Part shown: in pieces, positions 5,806-12,592 of the stretch
Numbering within the stretch: the stretch's first letter is position 1
How the letters are laid out: each line of letters opens with the position of its first letter
NCBI GenBank assembly: GCA_027451605.1
Contig: DAIDJA010000018.1
Location: forward strand, 1-12,592
Direction of reading: 5' to 3'
From: Acidimicrobiales bacterium
GTDB lineage: Bacteria > Actinomycetota > Acidimicrobiia > Acidimicrobiales > JABEUL01
Length of the DNA: 12,592 bases
Made by a program: the position numbers and the translations under genes
The notes under the pieces: model-generated
What the model was told of the DNA's origin: nothing
What the model saw: only the letters and a program-made list of their open reading frames with translations
Database searches by the model: none

Positions 5806-8121
5806 ATGCCCCACGTGTTAGCAGCAGAAGGCGGTTATCAAAGTTTTGTTTTGACCGGTGGAGAAAAGGGCTGGTTGATCTTTGCTTTGGCGGCGGCTTT
5901 GATATCGGTCGTGACCGCCCTGGTATTGACAAATTCTGTCCTGAAGGCCGATCAGGGAACCGAACCGATGAGAAATATTGCCAAGGCGATTCAGGAAGGT
6001 GCTCAGGCTTTCTTGTCACGCCAATTTAAGACAATTTTAGCCATTGTTGTACCTCTTGCAGTTCTCATTTTCTTTACGGCAACTCAAGTTGTTAAGCCAA
6101 ACGGTCATGTTGCAATTACTTTTGTGGATGCCGGTTTATTTAGAGTAGTTTGCTTTTTAGCGGGTGCCATTTGCTCGGGTGCCACCGGATATATAGGAAT
6201 GTCATTAGCAGTTAGAGGTAACGTAAGAACAGCGGCCGCCGCACGTGACGGAAAACTTCCTCCTGCATTGAAGGTTGCATTTAGGACCGGTGCCATAACC
6301 GGTCTTTTTTGCGTCGGTCTTGGTCTGTTGGGTGCAACTTCAATTGTATTCATATTTCAAAATTCCGCAACGGCGGTCTTGGTCGGTTTCGGTTTCGGAG
6401 CCTCATTATTAGCGCTGTTTATGAGGGTCGGCGGAGGCATATTTACCAAGGCTGCAGATGTCGGGGCTGACTTAGTGGGAAAGGTTGAAGCGGGAATTCC
6501 CGAAGATGATCCGCGAAATGCCGCTACCATTGCTGACAACGTAGGAGACAATGTCGGAGACTGCGCCGGAATGGCAGCTGATCTATTCGAATCTTATGCA
6601 ATTACTATAATTGCGGCCATAATTTTAGGGTACGCGGCATTTGTATCGATCGGAAAATCGACGGTAGCGGCTAAGGCAGTGGTATTTCCGTTGATTGTTC
6701 CCGCTATCGGAATATTAGCGTCAATAGTCGGGATTTTAATCGTTAGGGCAGGTAAAGACGAGAAAAACGCTAAGAGCCCGATTAACCGTGGCGTATGGTC
6801 GGCAGCTGCGGTTACCGTTTTAGGGGCGGGACTTGTCGCCGGTCTATATCTGCATTATATGAAAGCTTTTTACGCCGTATTGGCCGGCGTTCTTTTAACT
6901 CTGGTCGCCTCCGCTATAACGGAGCATTTTACGTCGACAACCCGCAAACCGGTTAAAGAGATTGCTGCTTCAGCAAGAACAGGACCCGCTACTACTACTT
7001 TGGCCGGTATCGCAATCGGTCTTGAATCATCTGTTTGGGCGATTTTAGCAATAGCTGTTGCTATCGGTGTTGCCGTCTGGCTTGGTAATGGAAATATAGA
7101 GCTTTCATTGTATCTGGTATCACTTACGGGAATCGGTATGTTGTCTACTGCGGGAATGGTAGTTTCTGAAGACAGTTTCGGTCCGGTTTCAGACAATGCC
7201 GCCGGAGTGGCTGAAATGTCCGGAGAATTTACCGGAGAAGCCGAAAGAATTATGGTTTCGTTGGATGCTGTAGGTAATACTACCAAGGCAATTACTAAAG
7301 GTGTGGCTATCGGATCCGCGGTAATTGCGGCAGTATCGCTGTTTGCCTCCTTTATAGAAACGGTAGGTTCTCACTTTAACTTGACAAGCAAGGGTCTTTT
7401 CACCAGCCCTCTTACACAAATTAATGTATCGAATCCTAAAATTTTTATTGGTCTGCTAATCGGTGGATCGGTCGCATTTTTGTTTTCGGCTCTTGCCATT
7501 CGAGCAGTCAGTAGGACAGCAGGAACCGTGGTTCAAGAAGTTCGTCGTCAGTTCAGAGAGCACCCCGGAATTATGGATTACTCCGAAAAACCCGAATATG
7601 GAAGAGTCATATCAATCTGCACCAGAGCTTCGCAGAGAGAACTTGCTACCCCGGCTTTATTGGCCGTATTAACACCGGTAATTGTGGGATTCGGTATCGG
7701 ATATCTTTCACTCGGAGCATTTTTAGCCGCTGCGATATTAACAGGGCAGCTCATGGCAAACTTCTTGTCAAACTCGGGCGGTGCCTGGGATAATGCTAAG
7801 AAATACATCGAAGACGGAAATGAAGGCGGAAAGGGTTCCGAAGCTCACAAGGCTGCTGTAATCGGTGACACAATCGGTGATCCTTTTAAAGATACCGCAG
7901 GACCCGCTTTAAATCCGCTGATTAAGGTGATGAACTTAGTTTCGCTGCTCATTCTTCCTGTTATTCTTGAAACTGCAAATAAACCGGGAGTAAGATATTC
8001 GATAGCCGGTGTAGCACTTGTTATAATAATCGGTGCGATAGGTTTTTCAAAGCGTTCAACCGGTTCGATGGATGCCGAAGAACCGAAACAAGAAAATGCG
8101 GCAATAACAAGTGCCGGCTAA
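5806..8121 (+). CDS. hppA: Membrane-bound proton-translocating pyrophosphatase, K+-independent type
   Basis: This 771-residue integral membrane enzyme hydrolyses PPi and pumps H+ across the plasma membrane. The catalytic signature [13 protein letters not shown] starts at residue 218, followed by [19 protein letters not shown] (234-252). The other conserved loops are also intact: [11 protein letters not shown] (463-473), [14 protein letters not shown] (656-669) and [14 protein letters not shown] (687-700). Length and about 16 hydrophobic segments fit the family. The [10 protein letters not shown] motif has Lys494 and Thr497 where K+-dependent enzymes have Ala and Gly. In this family that lysine substitutes for the K+ ion, so the enzyme should be K+-independent and H+-pumping. 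The C-terminal tail (~752-771) is short and acidic/polar. The ATG follows an AGGAG with 10-base spacing. It lies between the K+ transporter and topA; actinobacteria such as Streptomyces also keep hppA near topA (recalled knowledge). Confidence 0.96.
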   Translation: MPHVLAAEGGYQSFVLTGGEKGWLIFALAAALISVVTALVLTNSVLKADQGTEPMRNIAKAIQEGAQAFLSRQFKTILAIVVPLAVLIFFTATQVVKPNGHVAITFVDAGLFRVVCFLAGAICSGATGYIGMSLAVRGNVRTAAAARDGKLPPALKVAFRTGAITGLFCVGLGLLGATSIVFIFQNSATAVLVGFGFGASLLALFMRVGGGIFTKAADVGADLVGKVEAGIPEDDPRNAATIADNVGDNVGDCAGMAADLFESYAITIIAAIILGYAAFVSIGKSTVAAKAVVFPLIVPAIGILASIVGILIVRAGKDEKNAKSPINRGVWSAAAVTVLGAGLVAGLYLHYMKAFYAVLAGVLLTLVASAITEHFTSTTRKPVKEIAASARTGPATTTLAGIAIGLESSVWAILAIAVAIGVAVWLGNGNIELSLYLVSLTGIGMLSTAGMVVSEDSFGPVSDNAAGVAEMSGEFTGEAERIMVSLDAVGNTTKAITKGVAIGSAVIAAVSLFASFIETVGSHFNLTSKGLFTSPLTQINVSNPKIFIGLLIGGSVAFLFSALAIRAVSRTAGTVVQEVRRQFREHPGIMDYSEKPEYGRVISICTRASQRELATPALLAVLTPVIVGFGIGYLSLGAFLAAAILTGQLMANFLSNSGGAWDNAKKYIEDGNEGGKGSEAHKAAVIGDTIGDPFKDTAGPALNPLIKVMNLVSLLILPVILETANKPGVRYSIAGVALVIIIGAIGFSKRSTGSMDAEEPKQENAAITSAG

Positions 8122-8252
8122 AGAAGACTGCAAATAGATCAAAGCGATATTATAGCTTTTAATTATTGAATCCAAATGTCTGATATTTCTAGCCTGTTTG
8201 CTAGATTGAATATGAACAAGTAGTTTTGAAGTTTTATTTGGGACATTAATTT
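8122..8252 (+). other. Short intergenic region hppA-topA with a small stem-loop
   Basis: This 131-base AT-rich spacer contains a perfect 6-bp inverted repeat TCTAGC/GCTAGA (8188-8193 and 8200-8205) with a six-base loop. No U-tract follows, so it is not a convincing intrinsic terminator. The topA start has only a weak GGGA (8240-8243) upstream. No clear promoter or gene is seen. Confidence 0.3.
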
Positions 8253-10982
8253 ATGGCAAAACCCCTAGTTATCGTAGAATCTCCGGCAAAAGCCCGTACC
8301 ATTGAAGGTTTTTTAGGTAAAGAGTTCATTGTCGAATCTTCGGTCGGTCATATTCGAGATTTACCGGCCAAGGCGTCTGAGTTACCTGAAAAATACCGTC
8401 AGGAGTCGTGGGCAAATTTTGGCATAGATATCGAACATGATTTTAAGCCAATTTATGTTATTTCACCAAATAAACAGGCTCAGGTCAAAAAACTGAAGAA
8501 ACTGCTTCAAGACGCAAGCGAACTATATCTGGCTACAGATGAAGACCGCGAAGGGGAATCCATCGCTTGGCATCTTTTGGAGGTCTTAAACCCCAAAGTT
8601 CCGATCAAGAGAATGGTGTTCCATGAAATAACCAAAGATGCCATTTTAAATGCCGTTCAGCAGTGGCGAGAACTCGACAGAAGATTGGTGGATGCGCAAG
8701 AGACCAGACGTATTATAGACAGACTTTATGGTTATGAGTTATCTCCCGTGCTTTGGAAAAAGGTAATGACCGGGCTTTCAGCCGGACGCGTACAAAGTGT
8801 CGCAATAAAAATGATTGTTTTGCGGGAAAAGCAAAGGATCTCCTTTCGATCAGGTACTTGGTGGGACTTGATCACCGAATTCAAAGCCGAAAAGGGAAGT
8901 TTTAAAGCAAAGCTTGATACGTTAAATCGCAAGGCAGTAGCGGTTGGAAAAGATTTCGATTCCGACGGTAATTTGGCAAAAGATGTACTATTGCTTGACG
9001 GAATTAAAGCCGATTATTTGAAGTCCCGGCTTAGTACTGCTGACTCGAGTAAAGGTTTTAAGGTAGTTTCGGTTGAGACCAAGCCGTTTAAGCGTTCCCC
9101 CGCTCCGCCCTTTATGACCTCGACCCTTCAGCAAGAGGCCGGGCGTAAGTTGAAGTTTTCAGCCACGAGAACAATGCTTGCTGCTCAGGGTTTGTATGAA
9201 CAGGGTTGGATAACATATATGAGAACCGACTCGGTTACACTTTCGGATCAAGCTATAAGTGCTTCGCGCAAGATGGTGGAAAATCAGTTTGGAAAACATT
9301 TTTTAACTGAAAGCCCGAGAAAGTATATATCCAAAGTTAAGAATGCCCAGGAAGCTCATGAAGCGATACGTCCGGCTTCGGATCACTGGAAGACACCGGC
9401 TCAGGCAGCTCAACAGTTGTCGGGTGACCATTTAAAGATTTATGAATTAATTTGGAAAAGGACTGTTGCTTCACAAATGAGGGATGCGACCGGTCATCAG
9501 GATAAGATTAGAATTTTTGGTGAATTAGAAGATACTGAAAAGCTTTTTTCCAATACAGAAAATATTTCTTTGGAATTTAGCGCTACCGGCCGGGTCATTG
9601 ATTTCGCGGGTTTTTTGGCAGCTTACGAAGATGGAAATGATGATGAGGCAATAACCGATGATGAGTCTTCACTGTTGCCTTCGGTCAAAGAAAACGAGAT
9701 TGTGACGGCACTAGCGACTGACATAAAAGATCATTTCACGCAACCTCCCGCAAGATTTACAGAGGCATCCTTAATTAAGGCACTCGAGGAGATGGGAGTT
9801 GGAAGACCATCTACTTATGCTTCGATAATAGATACTATTCAACGCAGAAAGTATGTTTGGAAAAAAGGCACGGCTCTTGTTCCTGCATGGGTTGCTTTTG
9901 CGGTTGTCGATCTGCTTGACAGTTTCTTTCCAAAATTAGTAGATTACAATTTTACGGCTCAGATGGAAGACGCTTTAGATCAGATATCCGACGGAACCAA
10001 GAATATGGTTCCATACTTAAAGGATTTTTATTTCGGTTCTTCCGATCAGCCGGGTCTGGTTCATGAGGTCCAGGTTAACTTGGGAGAGATAGATGCCAGA
10101 GAAATTAACTCCATTAAGATTGCAACAGATGAAAACGGAAACGATCTCGTTGTTAGGGTAGGACGATACGGACCGTTTCTTCAGTATCGTGAACAAACCG
10201 CATCTTTGCCCGAGGATTTGGCGCCGGACGAACTTTCATTGGAACAGGCACTGTCGATACTTGAAACACCCTCTGATCGAATATTGGGCTTAGATCCAGA
10301 AACCGGATTGGCAATTTCTGTTAAAAATGGAAGATATGGTCCCTATGTACAAAGAGCCCTACCCGACGGTGCTAAAAAGTCTGACAAACCAAAGTATGCT
10401 TCCTTATTTAAGTCTATGGATCCGGCAACTTTGACTTTGGAAGATGCGGTTAAACTCTTGGCTCTACCAAGAGATTTGGGAATTGACCCAACAACTCAAG
10501 AGCACATTTTTGCTAAAAACGGAAGATTTGGACCTTACATAGAAAGAGGAAAAGATACACGAAGCTTAGATTCTGAAGATATATTACTTACTATTAGTAT
10601 CGACGAGGCACTTGAACTATTATCACAGCCGAAAACAAATAGGTGGCAAGCCCGGCAGACCAGTTCAGCTCTTGAACTTGGAGTTGACCCGAATTCGAGC
10701 GGAAAAATTCTGGTAAAAAATGGCAGGTTCGGGCCATACGTGACCGATGGAACCACAAATGCGTCACTTAGAAAAGGCGATGACCCGGAGTCGATTACTG
10801 CAGAAAGAGCAATTGAGCTGTTAGCCGAAAGGCGCGCCGCTCAGGAAACGTCCGGTGTGGCAGTCAAAAAAGTTGCAAAAAAGTCAACCGTCAAAAAGGC
10901 GTCCGCCAAGAAAGCTACTACAAAAAAAACTGTTACTAAGAAACCGAGCGTTAAGAAATCTAATGGCAAGAAAGAAGAATGA
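8253..10982 (+). CDS. topA: DNA topoisomerase I (type IA), actinobacterial form
   Basis: This 909-residue enzyme relaxes negative supercoils by transient single-strand cleavage. The TOPRIM domain opens at LVIVESPAKA with Glu9 and continues to the acidic triad region TDEDREGE (95-102). The catalytic tyrosine is Tyr322 in GWITYMRTDS, with Arg324 beside it. The decatenation loop/domain II-III core runs to ~590. No tetracysteine zinc fingers are present. Instead there are four C-terminal repeats with GRYGPF (637-642), GRYGPY (693-698), GRFGPY (757-762) and GRFGPY (824-829), then a Lys/Ala/Thr/Ser-rich basic tail (~870-909). In mycobacteria and Streptomyces such repeats and tails bind DNA and support processivity. 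The start is fixed by an in-frame TAA at 8247-8249 and the canonical N terminus. tmk follows after 25 bases, so the two are probably co-transcribed. Confidence 0.98.
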   Translation: MAKPLVIVESPAKARTIEGFLGKEFIVESSVGHIRDLPAKASELPEKYRQESWANFGIDIEHDFKPIYVISPNKQAQVKKLKKLLQDASELYLATDEDREGESIAWHLLEVLNPKVPIKRMVFHEITKDAILNAVQQWRELDRRLVDAQETRRIIDRLYGYELSPVLWKKVMTGLSAGRVQSVAIKMIVLREKQRISFRSGTWWDLITEFKAEKGSFKAKLDTLNRKAVAVGKDFDSDGNLAKDVLLLDGIKADYLKSRLSTADSSKGFKVVSVETKPFKRSPAPPFMTSTLQQEAGRKLKFSATRTMLAAQGLYEQGWITYMRTDSVTLSDQAISASRKMVENQFGKHFLTESPRKYISKVKNAQEAHEAIRPASDHWKTPAQAAQQLSGDHLKIYELIWKRTVASQMRDATGHQDKIRIFGELEDTEKLFSNTENISLEFSATGRVIDFAGFLAAYEDGNDDEAITDDESSLLPSVKENEIVTALATDIKDHFTQPPARFTEASLIKALEEMGVGRPSTYASIIDTIQRRKYVWKKGTALVPAWVAFAVVDLLDSFFPKLVDYNFTAQMEDALDQISDGTKNMVPYLKDFYFGSSDQPGLVHEVQVNLGEIDAREINSIKIATDENGNDLVVRVGRYGPFLQYREQTASLPEDLAPDELSLEQALSILETPSDRILGLDPETGLAISVKNGRYGPYVQRALPDGAKKSDKPKYASLFKSMDPATLTLEDAVKLLALPRDLGIDPTTQEHIFAKNGRFGPYIERGKDTRSLDSEDILLTISIDEALELLSQPKTNRWQARQTSSALELGVDPNSSGKILVKNGRFGPYVTDGTTNASLRKGDDPESITAERAIELLAERRAAQETSGVAVKKVAKKSTVKKASAKKATTKKTVTKKPSVKKSNGKKEE

Positions 10983-11007
10983 TTAATTTGTTATTCCGTT
11001 TAAGGCT

Positions 11008-11634
11008 ATGAAAAATAACAAGGTAGGAAAATTAATTGCACTCGAGGGAATCGACGGCTCCGGGAAGTCAACGCAGGCAAGATTTCTGGCAAATAAGCTT
11101 GAAGCCGTACTAACGTTTGCTCCCGGCGCAACTGATATGGGAAAAACTCTTAGGAGTCTGGTATTGGATCACGAGAATGTTTCTTTTATTACCGAAACAC
11201 TATTAATGCTAGCCGATAGGGCGATTCATGTAGATCAAGTAATTACACCAAATATATTGGCAGGCAAATGGGTAGTCTGTGACAGATTTAACGGTTCAAC
11301 TTTGGCGTATCAGGGCTACGGTAGAGGGCTTGATATCACAACATTAAATTTATTGATTGCTTTCTCAAGCCACAACGTTTCACCGGATTTAAATATTTTG
11401 CTGGATGTGCCTGTAGATGAAGCATTAAAGCGCCAAGGCAAGAGATCGAAAGACCGGGATCGTTTGGAGAGTCAATCAGTGGAGTTTTATGAAAAAGTCA
11501 GGCAAGGCTATTTGGAAATTGCAGCTGCAAACCAGGAATACTGGTGTGTGATAGATGGATTGGCCGAAGCTGTTGAAGTTGAAGCACAGATTTTGAAATC
11601 AATCAAAACAAAATTTGGGAAGAGTTTGTATTAA
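11008..11634 (+). CDS. tmk: Thymidylate kinase
   Basis: This 208-residue cytosolic kinase phosphorylates dTMP to dTDP with ATP, an essential step to dTTP. The P-loop is GIDGSGKST (residues 14-22). The DR(F) motif is in VVCDRFNGS, followed by AYQGYGRGLD, which contacts the nucleotide base. The Arg-rich LID is seen in KRQGKRSKDRDRLE. The usual bacterial TREPGG-type segment reads TFAPGAT here, so the Arg and Glu of that motif are absent; this segment varies among families, and Mycobacterium also departs from it. The ATG at 11008 is the only reasonable start because an in-frame TAA lies at 10984-10986. The AAGG just before it is too close to be a good Shine-Dalgarno. It lies 25 bases after topA. 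The holB gene that often follows tmk in actinobacteria is not here. Confidence 0.95.
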   Translation: MKNNKVGKLIALEGIDGSGKSTQARFLANKLEAVLTFAPGATDMGKTLRSLVLDHENVSFITETLLMLADRAIHVDQVITPNILAGKWVVCDRFNGSTLAYQGYGRGLDITTLNLLIAFSSHNVSPDLNILLDVPVDEALKRQGKRSKDRDRLESQSVEFYEKVRQGYLEIAAANQEYWCVIDGLAEAVEVEAQILKSIKTKFGKSLY

Positions 11635-11680
11635 GTTTACAAAAGCGCTAAATAGTAAAACGTTTATTTAAAGCGATTCG

Positions 11681-11686
11681 TATAAT
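11681..11686 (+). promoter_or_regulatory. Perfect -10 box TATAAT upstream of rlmB
   Basis: The 75-base tmk-rlmB spacer contains TATAAT at 11681-11686 without a recognisable -35. A start at about 11693 would leave only ~17 leader bases and place the GAGGAG (11692-11697) at the very 5' end. A second -10-like TATAAA at 11698-11703 would instead put the start on the ATG at 11710. Either reading suggests that rlmB can be transcribed separately from topA-tmk. Confidence 0.3.
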
Positions 11687-11709
11687 TGTTTGAGGAGTAT
11701 AAATAAGTT

Positions 11710-12592
11710 ATGGACAGACAATTTAATAAATCCGCTCCCGGAATTTCTAATAAGAATAGACGTTCGGGTGGCAAGTCGGGATCCGAAAGAAGTTCAGAAC
11801 CTTCTTCGATAAGTCGCAGGCCCAATCGCAGCGGATCTTCTAATTTCCGTGAAGCCACCTCCGAGGATCGATACCCAAGAAAGTCTCAATACAGTGGGAG
11901 TGGATCAGGTCGAGGTGGGTCCCAAAACCCTCGAAGCTCCGGATATAAAGGTAAGTCGGAAACTAGTTCGGATGAGCGTTTTAAAAAACGTAGTTTTTCT
12001 AAACCAAAATCGGACTCAGATTCTCCCAAGTCCCAATACACTGGGAGTGGATCAAGTCGAGGTGGATTTCAAAATACCCGAAGCTCCGGATACAAAAGTC
12101 GTTCCGGTAATTCAAACTCAAGAAGTCAGCGAGGTCCCAGAAGCGAGTTTTCAGCTAAGTCCCCATATTCTCGGCAGGAAAACTTTACAAAACCGCGATA
12201 TAATCGGCAGGATAGTAACTATATTGGGGGGGATTTGGTTGTGGGTAAAAGGGCGGTTTATGAACTACTAATTACTAAACATCGGCAAGTCAGTGAAATT
12301 TTGGTGGCTGCTACCAATAAAGATCCTGTAACAAAAGACGTATTGAAGTTGGCCGAGTCGGTCAATGTGAGATGGAATCCCGTAAGTCAGTATTACTTGG
12401 ACGACATTTGCGAGATGACCTCGCATCAGTCCATAGTCGCCAAATGTCGTCCTCTGGAACTATACTCAGTTGATGATTTGGTTGAAATTGCTCAGCAAAA
12501 AGTTGAATCTGCCATAAAGGTTCCATTGCTGGTAGCTCTGGACGAAATTGTTGATGTCCAAAATATCGGTGCAATCCTTAGAAATGCAAGCT
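11710..12592 (+). CDS. rlmB: 23S rRNA 2'-O-methyltransferase RlmB (SpoU/TrmH family), partial, with long low-complexity N-terminal extension
   Basis: The frame is open from ATG 11710 to the window end (294 codons), so the C-terminal catalytic knot is missing. Residues ~175-250 are the SpoU substrate-binding domain: VVGKRAVYELL at 177-187 and TSHQSIVAKC at 237-246. VPLLVALDEIVDVQNIGAILRN begins the SPOUT methylase domain with the motif 1 Asn (~271-292). The family methylates the ribose of G2251 in 23S rRNA; the exact target here is inferred. Residues 1-~172 are rich in Ser, Arg, Gly, Lys, Asn and Gln, predicted disordered, and contain a duplicated 23-residue unit. Actinobacterial homologues often carry basic N-terminal extensions, though I recall shorter ones. 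The start is supported by an in-frame TAA at 11704-11706 and by GAGGAG 12 bases upstream. An internal GTG at 12241 (codon 178) would give a core-only protein, but the extension keeps an open frame and biased composition. Confidence 0.9.
   Translation, partial: MDRQFNKSAPGISNKNRRSGGKSGSERSSEPSSISRRPNRSGSSNFREATSEDRYPRKSQYSGSGSGRGGSQNPRSSGYKGKSETSSDERFKKRSFSKPKSDSDSPKSQYTGSGSSRGGFQNTRSSGYKSRSGNSNSRSQRGPRSEFSAKSPYSRQENFTKPRYNRQDSNYIGGDLVVGKRAVYELLITKHRQVSEILVAATNKDPVTKDVLKLAESVNVRWNPVSQYYLDDICEMTSHQSIVAKCRPLELYSVDDLVEIAQQKVESAIKVPLLVALDEIVDVQNIGAILRNAS
11881..11949 (+). repeat. Direct repeat copy 1 in the rlmB extension
   Basis: A 69-base unit encoding 23 residues (residues 58-80, starting KSQYSGSGS and ending SSGYK) is repeated in frame 147 bases downstream. 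The copies differ at 10 of 69 bases by hand alignment; four of the differing codons are synonymous, which suggests selection on the protein. Confidence 0.85.
12028..12096 (+). repeat. Direct repeat copy 2 in the rlmB extension
   Basis: The second copy encodes residues 107-129 (KSQYTGSGS to SSGYK). The sequence between the copies is also Ser/Lys-rich but not clearly a third copy, so this looks like one duplication of a 49-codon segment that later diverged. Confidence 0.85.

Noticed and set aside
6870..7286. 138-residue antisense ORF inside hppA
   Set aside because: It lies wholly opposite conserved pyrophosphatase catalytic sequence, has no initiation signals and has Ala/Pro/Thr-rich shadow composition.
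8188..8205. TCTAGC/GCTAGA stem-loop as an hppA terminator
   Set aside because: The stem is short and is followed by mixed sequence without a U-tract.
10922..10929. A8 tract in the topA tail as a programmed frameshift site
   Set aside because: It encodes Lys codons in a Lys-rich tail 18 codons before the stop. There is no stimulatory structure visible, and short A runs are expected in such a tail.
11849..12271. 140-residue plus-strand ORF overlapping the start of rlmB in another frame
   Set aside because: It is a shadow of the low-complexity rlmB extension. The RlmB domain motifs are in the 11710 frame, and the internal repeat makes both frames look patterned.

Overview
The window reads as chromosomal DNA from an actinobacterium with unusually low GC (about 40% estimated by eye from a few lines, not computed). 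The actinobacterial assignment rests on several things. There is a pair of TrkA/RCK proteins that resemble the two distinct mycobacterial types (CeoB/CeoC), facing a KimA-like permease. The topoisomerase I has no zinc fingers and ends in four GR(Y/F)GP(Y/F) repeats plus a Lys/Ala tail. The HAD-IB phosphatase has a C-terminal membrane helix. The gene order hppA-topA-tmk fits as well. The AT-rich composition suggests an uncultured lineage such as a marine or freshwater Acidimicrobiia relative; that placement is inference. TGA is used as a stop (permease, topA), so the code is standard.

Layout. 1-387 (minus): 5' part of a class I SAM methyltransferase, cut by the window edge. 604-1434 (minus): HAD-IB phosphatase. 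1578-2921 (minus): two translationally coupled TrkA-type RCK proteins. 2922-3210: divergent promoter region. 3211-5553 (plus): KimA-like permease carrying a USP-like domain and a C-terminal OB-fold. 5806-8121 (plus): K+-independent-type H+-pumping membrane pyrophosphatase. 8253-10982 (plus): topA. 11008-11634 (plus): tmk. 11710-12592 (plus): 5' part of rlmB, with a long low-complexity N-terminal extension containing a duplicated 69-bp unit; the catalytic domain runs off the window.

How the genes fit together. The central block is a potassium module: two nucleotide-binding RCK regulators transcribed away from a probable K+/H+ symporter, with no Trk/Ktr pore subunit in view. A proton-pumping pyrophosphatase follows and could supply the proton gradient such a symporter uses. 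topA, tmk and rlmB are housekeeping genes for DNA topology, dTTP synthesis and 23S rRNA modification.

Most notable observation. The OB-fold that, from recalled knowledge, is a separate small gene near the TrkA pair in mycobacteria is here fused to the C terminus of the permease. Several genes also lack a Shine-Dalgarno and carry a TANNNT-like box just upstream of the ATG, which suggests leaderless transcripts. I saw no IS element, CRISPR array, tRNA or rRNA. No intergenic gap exceeds 300 bases.
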